The position numbers and the translations under genes were made by a program. From Frankiales bacterium (GTDB taxonomy: Bacteria; Actinomycetota; Actinomycetes; Mycobacteriales; SCTD01), in contig JAOPWW010000285.1 in assembly GCA_025965495.1 (NCBI GenBank), positions 1 to 5,254 of the forward strand: a stretch of DNA of 5,254 bases. The letters are read 5' to 3'. How positions within the stretch are numbered: position 1 is the first letter of the stretch; each line of letters starts with the position of its first letter. The notes under the pieces were generated by a model. It saw only the letters and a list, made by a program, of their open reading frames with translations. It was not told the origin of the DNA and made no database searches. This document shows, one piece after another, positions 1 through 3,547 of this stretch.

Positions 1-686
1 GCGGCGGCGGCGATGACGTCGTGCAGGTCGATGTCGAGCTCGCGGCAGAACACCGCCATCTCGTTGACCAGGGCGATGTTGACGTGCCGGAAGGTGTTCT
101 CCAGCAGCTTGGCCATCTCGGCCTCGCGCGTCCCCGCGACCGGCACGACGGTGTCGGTGACCCGGGAGTACAGCGCGACGGCGGCCTCGAGCGCCTCGGG
201 CGTGGTCCCGCCCACGACCTTCGGGGTGTTGGTGATGCCGTAGGTCGGGTTGCCGGGGTCGATCCGCTCGGGGGAGTAGGCGAGCAGGAAGTCGCCGTCG
301 GGGCGGCCCTCGAGCAGCAGCGGACGGACGACCTCCTCGGTGGTGCCGGGGTAGGTCGTCGACTCCAGGACCACGAGGTCCCCGGCGGACAGGACCCGGG
401 CGACGGCGCGGGCGGCCGCCTCCACCGCGGACAGGTCGGGCTGGCCGTCGGCGAGGGGAGTCGGCACGCAGATCACGTAGGCGGTGGCGTCGCGCGGCAG
501 CTCGGTGGTGAAGCGGAGGCCGGCGAGGTCGGCGTCGGCGACGTCCTCGATGCCCGACCGGCCGGCCTGCAGCTCGGCGACGCGGGCTGCGCTGACGTCG
601 AAGCCCACGACGTCGCCCGTGCCCTCGAGCGCCACGGCGAGCGGGAGGCCGACGTAGCCGAGGCCGAGGACGCAGGTGCTGCTCAC
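1..686 (-). CDS. Nucleotide-sugar (UDP-sugar) 6-dehydrogenase, N-terminal part, cut by the window edge
   Basis: This enzyme family oxidises the C6 hydroxyl of a UDP- or GDP-sugar to a carboxylate with two NAD+ in the cytoplasm, feeding surface polysaccharide synthesis. Seen: a Rossmann GLGYVG near the N-terminus (residues 8-13), VPTP at about 74-77, ESTTYPGTT at about 108-116, SPERIDPGN at about 138-146 and KVVGG at about 156-160. The segment EMAKLLENTFRHVN (about 190-203) carries the expected catalytic-domain Lys and Asn. The catalytic Cys motif (GxGGHCIPxD in the family) would lie beyond the window. 228 residues are present, about half the usual 420-440. GTG at 686 is chosen because it puts the Rossmann motif at the normal distance; GTG at 692 in the same frame is the alternative. 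Neither has a clear Shine-Dalgarno. The SPERIDPGN and PKVVGG wording resembles the WbpA/WbpO-type UDP-HexNAc dehydrogenases more than plain UDP-glucose dehydrogenase, but the substrate cannot be decided from this half. Confidence 0.93.
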   Translation of the reverse strand, partial: MSSTCVLGLGYVGLPLAVALEGTGDVVGFDVSAARVAELQAGRSGIEDVADADLAGLRFTTELPRDATAYVICVPTPLADGQPDLSAVEAAARAVARVLSAGDLVVLESTTYPGTTEEVVRPLLLEGRPDGDFLLAYSPERIDPGNPTYGITNTPKVVGGTTPEALEAAVALYSRVTDTVVPVAGTREAEMAKLLENTFRHVNIALVNEMAVFCRELDIDLHDVIAAA

Positions 687-835
687 GGGCACATGCAAGC
701 AGGCATGGCGAGACCCCGGGTACTTCCTCGATCGTCGCCGGGGGTCGGGCCGGATCTGACGGTCGAGGGCGGCGGGACGAGTGCCGCACCCGGGGTCACT
801 GGTGCCTGTCGTGGATTCGCCGTACGCCGCAGCGC

Positions 836-1019
836 AGGTGATCCAGCTGTACGTCCTTGCTACGGCGTCCTAGCGGACAGCCACCTCACGAGTCCCAGAA
901 GTACGAATCTCTGGATCACCTCCTCTCCGTGTACGGCAAGCGTAGGTCGGGTTCGCAGCTCTGTCCACGGGTTTCACCGTCACCCGTTCGGCGCTCGACC
1001 GCGGGCTGCCACGAGCCCG
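836..1019 (+). other. Possible structured RNA leader upstream of the small ORF
   Basis: Read on the plus strand, this stretch can fold into several elements. AGGTGATCCAG (836-846) pairs perfectly with CTGGATCACCT (911-921). GTCC-TAGC-GGAC (867-878) forms a small hairpin inside that pair. An outer stem 945-952/993-1000, with two G-U pairs, encloses the hairpin 967-972/982-987. A separate 6-bp hairpin with a 6-base loop follows at 1002-1019. The small ORF's ribosome-binding site begins 25 bases later. I do not recognise a known riboswitch class here, and GC-rich DNA forms stems by chance, so this is a candidate only. It could equally be operator DNA. Confidence 0.3.
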
Positions 1020-1043
1020 ATGCAGCAGTACCGCACCACCTCT

Positions 1044-1048
1044 GGAGG
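1044..1048 (+). promoter_or_regulatory. Shine-Dalgarno that fixes the small ORF start
   Basis: GGAGG lies 7 bases before the GTG at 1056, an ideal spacing. The in-frame ATG at 1065 would be 16 bases away, so GTG is preferred. This is the main reason to treat the 38-residue ORF as translated. Confidence 0.75.
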
Positions 1049-1055
1049 ACCTTCC

Positions 1056-1172
1056 GTGAACCCGATGGCTCTGCTCGCGAGCGGCATCCCGCTCTCCCTG
1101 CTGATCGACCTGGCCCTCGGGCCGGAGAGCGAGGACCTGCTCGCCGCCGAGGAGGCGCCGGACCAGCCCTAG
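1056..1172 (+). CDS. Small 38-residue protein with hydrophobic N-terminal helix, unknown function
   Basis: Starting at GTG 1056, the product is 38 residues. A hydrophobic stretch from about residue 4 to 22 (MALLASGIPLSLLIDLAL) is followed by a strongly acidic tail (ESEDLLAAEE, then APDQP). The Gly-Ile-Pro-Leu core followed by LLxDLA and GPxS resembles short uncharacterised proteins I recall from other actinobacteria, but I cannot verify that here. The hydrophobic part is short for a stable membrane span and the Asp at 18 interrupts it. A membrane-associated or partner-binding amphipathic helix is therefore as likely as a transmembrane segment. It stands alone: the dehydrogenase upstream points away, and the PabC-like gene downstream converges and shares the stop region. 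It could also be a regulatory leader peptide, but no co-directional gene follows closely. Function unknown. Confidence 0.68.
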   Translation: MNPMALLASGIPLSLLIDLALGPESEDLLAAEEAPDQP

Positions 1173-1987
1173 CCCTGGACGGCGGCCTCGAACGCCTCCC
1201 GCAGGTGCGCCCCCACCGGGCCGACCTCGCGCCGCACCCCGTCCAGCGCCACCACCGGCGCCACCCCCCGCACCGACGACAGCAGCAGCACCTCGTCGGC
1301 CGCCCGCAGCTCCTCGACCGTCCCGCGCCGGACCTCGTAGGGCCCCTGCAGCAGCGACAGCGCGACGTGCATCGTGGTGCCCGGCAGGATCGCCACCTCG
1401 TCCGGCGGCGGCGTCACGAGCACTCCGTCGGTGACCCACGCGCACGTCGACGTCGGGCCCTCGAGGACCTCGCCGTCGGAGGTGCAGAAGACGACGTCGT
1501 CCGCGCCCCGCGCCGCCGCCTCTCGCAGCGCCGCCATGTTCACGGCGTACGACGTCGACTTCACGCCGCCCAGCAGCCACGGCGACGCCGCCCGCAGGTC
1601 CGCGGGGACGCCGAGGTCGAGCACGACGGCGGACACCCCGGCCCGCTGCGCCACCGTCGAGGCGGGCAGCTCGGTGAGCAGCGCGAAGGCCGTCCCGCCC
1701 CGGGTGACGACGACGCGCAGGACGCCGTCGGGGGCGTCCCACTGCCCCAGGGCGAGCTCGAGCAGGCCGTCGAGCGGGGGGACCTCGAGCGCGAGGCGGG
1801 CGGCCGACCGGGCCAGCCGGGACAGGTGCGCCTCGACGCCGAAGGCCCGCCCGGAGGCGACGCGCATCGTCTCGAAGACCGACTCGCCCCGGAGCAGGCC
1901 GGCGTCGTCGGCGCGGACCAGCGGGACGGACGGGTCGGCCAGGACCGGTCCGTCGGGGGACACGACGACGAGGACCGTTTCCGTCAC
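1169..1987 (-). CDS. pabC: Aminodeoxychorismate lyase-like PLP enzyme (class IV aminotransferase fold)
   Basis: PabC releases pyruvate from 4-amino-4-deoxychorismate to give p-aminobenzoate for folate synthesis in the cytoplasm. The product has 272 residues, close to the 269 of E. coli PabC. Fold-type IV landmarks appear in order: LLRGESVFETMR (about 31-42), EAHLSRLARSA (about 52-62), the Schiff-base Lys in GGVKSTSYAVNM (K143), EVLEGPTS with the conserved Glu (E176), LPGTT (about 201-205) and SSVRGVAPV (about 237-245). Branched-chain or D-amino-acid aminotransferases share this fold and are the alternatives. The short length and the SSVRGVAPV ending favour PabC, but the assignment rests on overall resemblance. 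The start is GTG 1987; no Shine-Dalgarno precedes it, and a -10-like TAGCCT ends 7 bases upstream, which suggests a leaderless mRNA. It is divergent from the Fur-family gene, and its stop overlaps that of the small ORF. Confidence 0.85.
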   Translation of the reverse strand: MTETVLVVVSPDGPVLADPSVPLVRADDAGLLRGESVFETMRVASGRAFGVEAHLSRLARSAARLALEVPPLDGLLELALGQWDAPDGVLRVVVTRGGTAFALLTELPASTVAQRAGVSAVVLDLGVPADLRAASPWLLGGVKSTSYAVNMAALREAAARGADDVVFCTSDGEVLEGPTSTCAWVTDGVLVTPPPDEVAILPGTTMHVALSLLQGPYEVRRGTVEELRAADEVLLLSSVRGVAPVVALDGVRREVGPVGAHLREAFEAAVQG

Positions 1988-1994
1988 GCGGCGG

Positions 1995-2004
1995 AGGCTA
2001 CTGT
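1995..2004. promoter_or_regulatory. Overlapping divergent -10 elements for the PabC-like and Nur-like genes
   Basis: On the plus strand TACTGT (1999-2004) fits TAnnnT, and the ATG at 2011 begins 7 bases after it, where transcription would start. On the minus strand TAGCCT (2000 down to 1995) also fits TAnnnT, and the GTG at 1987 begins 8 bases after it. The two hexamers share the TA step at 1999-2000. No good -35 is seen on either side. GGAGG at 1993-1997 lies 13 bases before the ATG, too far for a normal Shine-Dalgarno, which supports leaderless translation. Inferred from sequence only. Confidence 0.45.
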
Positions 2005-2010
2005 TCGGCC

Positions 2011-2448
2011 ATGGGGCGCTCCGTGCCGGCCGTGGGGCACGACTGGCAGGCAGAGCTGCGCGCGCGGGGGTACCGCCTGACGCCCCAGCGGCAGCTGGTC
2101 CTCGAGGCGGTCGGCACCCTCGGGCACGCGACGCCGGAGTCGATCGTCACGGCGGTGCGCGAGACGGCGTCGGGTGTGAACATCTCCACCGTCTACCGGA
2201 CCCTGGAGCTCCTCGAGGAGCTCGGGCTGGTCAAGCACGCGCACCTGAGCCACTCCAGCCCCACCTGGTCGCTCGCGGCCGAGGACGACCACGTCCACCT
2301 CGTCTGCCGCGACTGCGGCGAGGTCCAGGAGGTGGAGCGGTCCGCCGTCGTCGGGATCGCCGAGGAGCTCGAGCGCCGCCGCGGCTTCGTGGTCGATCTG
2401 GGCCACTTGACCGTCTTCGGAAGGTGCCGCGCCTGCGCCCCTGCGTGA
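2011..2448 (+). CDS. nur: Fur-family metalloregulator, Nur-like (nickel uptake regulator)
   Basis: This is a DNA-binding metal sensor of 145 residues, usual for the Fur family. The winged helix includes RGYRLTPQRQLVLEAV (about 19-34) and the recognition segment NISTVYRTLELLEELGLV (about 57-74). The dimer domain follows, with HVHLVCRDCG (about 94-103) and FGRCRAC (about 136-142) giving two CxxC pairs (C99/C102, C139/C142). Compared with Streptomyces coelicolor Nur as I remember it, a constant offset of six places His39, 76, 78, 94, 96 and 132 on Nur His33, 70, 72, 88, 90 and 126. One metal-site His (Nur 86) is Asp92 here. Nur represses nickel uptake and a superoxide dismutase gene when nickel is bound. 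Zur or PerR remain possible, since Fur subfamilies share most ligands. The ATG at 2011 probably starts a leaderless mRNA; GTG at 2023 or 2032 is possible. No TTGCAA-N5-TTGCAA box is seen nearby. Confidence 0.85.
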   Translation: MGRSVPAVGHDWQAELRARGYRLTPQRQLVLEAVGTLGHATPESIVTAVRETASGVNISTVYRTLELLEELGLVKHAHLSHSSPTWSLAAEDDHVHLVCRDCGEVQEVERSAVVGIAEELERRRGFVVDLGHLTVFGRCRACAPA

Positions 2449-2486
2449 GGCACACTCGGGCCACCCCCCGACGCTCGGAGCCCCGC

Positions 2487-3440
2487 ATGCGCCTGTCCGC
2501 ACCCGTCCTGCGCGCCGCCGGCGCCGCCTCCGTCGCCGGCCTGGTGCTGGTGGCCGGCGCGGCCGTGCTGGCGACCTCGTCGTCGTCGCCCGCCTTCGCG
2601 CAGGCCGCCGCGTCCCCCTCGCCCACGTGCTCCGGGCAGGTCCTGCCGATCCTCGGCTGCGTCGCCGCTCCCGGCGGCGGGGCCTCGGCGAGCGCGAGCG
2701 CCACCCCGTCGGCGAGCGCCTCGGCCTCGGTCACCCCGTCGGCGAGCACGAGCCCCTCGGCCTCCGCGACCCCGTGCGCCGGTCAGGTCGTCCCGATCCT
2801 CGGCTGCGTGCCGACCGGCGGTGGCAGCGCGACCCCGAGCGCCACCCCGACGGCCACCACCACCCCCACGACGACGTCCTCGCCGACCACCGGCCCGGTC
2901 GCCCCGATCGTCTCCGCCAGCCCGTCCACCGTGAAGGCCGGCGCCTCCTCGGTCATCACCGGCAGCGGCCAGCCCGGCAGCACGATCCAGCTGGTCGGCT
3001 ACTCACGGCCCAGCACCACCAACCGCGTCCTGCGCACCGGCACCGCCGACGAGAACGGCGACTTCGCCTTCACGATCACCCCCACCGGCAACACCCGGGT
3101 CTTCGCCCGCAGCACGGACGCCTCCGGCACCACCGACGGCCCGAGCATCGTCGTCACGGTCCGGACCACGCTGAGCCTGACCGTGACCCGCACCGGCACC
3201 CGCACCTACCGCTTCTCCGGCAACGTCGCGCCCAAGCGCGCCGGGCAGTCCGTGCGGATCACCTACCGCAAGGGCAGCAGCCAGGTCGAGGTCAGCCGGA
3301 CCAAGGTCGCCGCGAACGGCTCCTACAGCGTGACCCGCACCTTCTCCGGCACGGGGACCTTCGACTTCAGCAGCCGCACCTCCACCGACGTGACGACGGC
3401 GGGCGGCACCTCGGTCGTGCGGAAGGTCACCGTCCGGTAA
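2487..3440 (+). CDS. Secreted Ser/Ala/Thr/Pro-rich protein with two Cys-bracketed repeats and two beta-rich domains
   Basis: A 317-residue exported protein of unknown function. A Sec signal peptide (basic start, hydrophobic core about 11-30) probably ends after PAFA at residue 38. A motif C-[SA]-G-Q-V-[LV]-P-I-L-G-C-V occurs twice (48-59 and 97-108), separated and followed by low-complexity Ala/Ser/Thr/Pro linkers (to about 137). Residues about 138-226 form an Ig-like domain with SASPSTVKAG, the signature YSRPSTT (172-178) and GNTRVFAR. Residues about 228-317 form a second beta-rich domain (RTYRFSGNV, ANGSYSVTRTF, GTFDFSSRTS). No LPXTG or C-terminal membrane anchor is present, so it is either released or bound noncovalently. 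GGAG at 2477-2480 lies 6 bases before the ATG. It starts 38 bases after the Nur-like gene, so readthrough is possible, but a functional link is not implied. The Ig-like domain reappears in the next gene. Confidence 0.85.
   Translation: MRLSAPVLRAAGAASVAGLVLVAGAAVLATSSSSPAFAQAAASPSPTCSGQVLPILGCVAAPGGGASASASATPSASASASVTPSASTSPSASATPCAGQVVPILGCVPTGGGSATPSATPTATTTPTTTSSPTTGPVAPIVSASPSTVKAGASSVITGSGQPGSTIQLVGYSRPSTTNRVLRTGTADENGDFAFTITPTGNTRVFARSTDASGTTDGPSIVVTVRTTLSLTVTRTGTRTYRFSGNVAPKRAGQSVRITYRKGSSQVEVSRTKVAANGSYSVTRTFSGTGTFDFSSRTSTDVTTAGGTSVVRKVTVR
2628..2810 (+). repeat. Two copies of a 12-codon Cys-bracketed repeat
   Basis: Copy 1 (2628-2663) encodes CSGQVLPILGCV and copy 2 (2775-2810) encodes CAGQVVPILGCV. 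The nucleotide copies are also very close, notably the stretch encoding PILGCV. Each unit holds two Cys ten residues apart, which suggests a disulfide-closed loop outside the cell. The rigid conservation between disordered linkers suggests a binding or cross-linking module. I do not recognise it as a named domain. Confidence 0.85.
2702..2747 (+). repeat. 30-base period repeat inside the Ser/Ala linker
   Basis: CACCCCGTCGGCGAGC occurs at 2702-2717 and again at 2732-2747, exactly 30 bases (10 codons) apart, encoding a repeated TPSAS pattern. Such in-frame repeats let the linker length vary by slippage or recombination. Confidence 0.8.
2898..3164 (+). repeat. Domain copy A of a module shared with the downstream gene
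   Basis: Residues about 138-226 of the first secreted protein match residues about 494-569 of the second. Shared signatures in order are SPST, PG[SA]TI, YSRPSTT, RTGT, a Gly-aromatic turn ([ND]GDF or DGTY), and GNTR[VL]FAR. Roughly half the positions are identical by eye, with one single-residue gap. Both copies follow a Ser/Thr/Pro linker. Confidence 0.8.
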
Positions 3441-3452
3441 CGGCCCGGTCCT

Positions 3453-3473
3453 GGACGCCGACCGGCGGCGTCC
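3453..3473 (+). terminator. GC-rich hairpin after the first secreted-protein gene
   Basis: GGACGCCG (3453-3460) and CGGCGTCC (3466-3473) form a perfect 8-bp stem with a 5-base loop, ending 33 bases after the TAA. No T-run follows, only a mildly T-rich stretch. This fits the T-poor terminators common in actinobacteria, but it could be only a transcript 3'-end stabiliser. Confidence 0.55.
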
Positions 3474-3511
3474 TGCACCGTCTGTCTCGGTAGGCGCCGC
3501 TTTGCCGACCC

Positions 3512-3527
3512 GCGCGCGCGAGCGCGC
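3512..3527 (+). other. Perfect CG hairpin with GNRA-type loop in the leader of the second secreted-protein gene
   Basis: GCGCGC (3512-3517), loop GCGA (3518-3521), GCGCGC (3522-3527) make a 6-bp all-GC stem capped by a GNRA tetraloop, ending 9 bases before the Shine-Dalgarno. If transcribed it would be a very stable 5' hairpin. As DNA, the alternating C/G run could adopt Z-form. No promoter is visible between it and the upstream hairpin. Confidence 0.5.
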
Positions 3528-3536
3528 ACACCTCTC

Positions 3537-3542
3537 AAGGAG
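3537..3542 (+). promoter_or_regulatory. Shine-Dalgarno that fixes the TTG start of the second secreted-protein gene
   Basis: AAGGAG lies 5 bases before TTG at 3548. No ATG or GTG lies between the in-frame TAG at 3491-3493 and this TTG. The first later ATG or GTG in frame (GTG 3617) would cut the signal peptide, so TTG is the supported start. Confidence 0.85.
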
Positions 3543-3547
3543 CTCCG

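Larger units (their letters stand above)
687..1055. other. 369-base intergenic region with nested inverted repeats
   Basis: This gap separates the minus-strand dehydrogenase from the plus-strand small ORF, so it should hold both promoters, but I see no convincing -35/-10 pair in either direction. It contains several inverted repeats: CATGC-N6-GCATG at 692-707; GACCCC/GGGGTC at 712-717 and 741-746; an 11-bp perfect pair at 836-846 and 911-921; ACGGGT/ACCCGT at 967-972 and 982-987; and CGGGCT/AGCCCG at 1002-1007 and 1014-1019. GTACG occurs four times between 822 and 935. The middle part (about 840-1000) looks less GC-saturated than the flanking genes, as expected for noncoding sequence. Frames that stay open across it have no codon pattern or start signal and look like shadows of high GC. 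Confidence 0.6.

Noticed and set aside
692..707. Possible Nur-box operator
   Set aside because: The Nur box as I recall it is TTGCAA-N5-TTGCAA. The palindrome here has a spacer three bases too short between the GC cores and mismatched outer bases.
857..1055. Known riboswitch in the gap before the small ORF
   Set aside because: I looked for remembered consensus segments of c-di-AMP (ydaO), TPP, cobalamin and SAM-type riboswitches and saw none. Only generic stems remain.
21..1172. Plus-strand open frame of 383 residues across the dehydrogenase and the gap
   Set aside because: Its first part is antisense to the clear dehydrogenase and is Gly/Val/Arg/Ala low-information sequence. Only the last 38 codons, with their own ribosome-binding site, are credible.
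1163..1178. CCAG-N8-CTGG inverted repeat over the convergent stops as a bidirectional terminator
   Set aside because: A 4-bp stem with an 8-base loop is too weak to support a terminator call.
2418..2427. CGGAAGGTGC, also resembling 16S rRNA near its 3' end
   Set aside because: It lies within the Fur-family coding sequence, where codons for the conserved FGRC motif explain it, so I treat it as chance.
1374..2486. Upstream extension of the first secreted protein by several hundred codons
   Set aside because: It is antisense to the PabC-like gene and out of frame with the Fur-family gene. The ATG at 2487 has a Shine-Dalgarno and begins a proper signal peptide.
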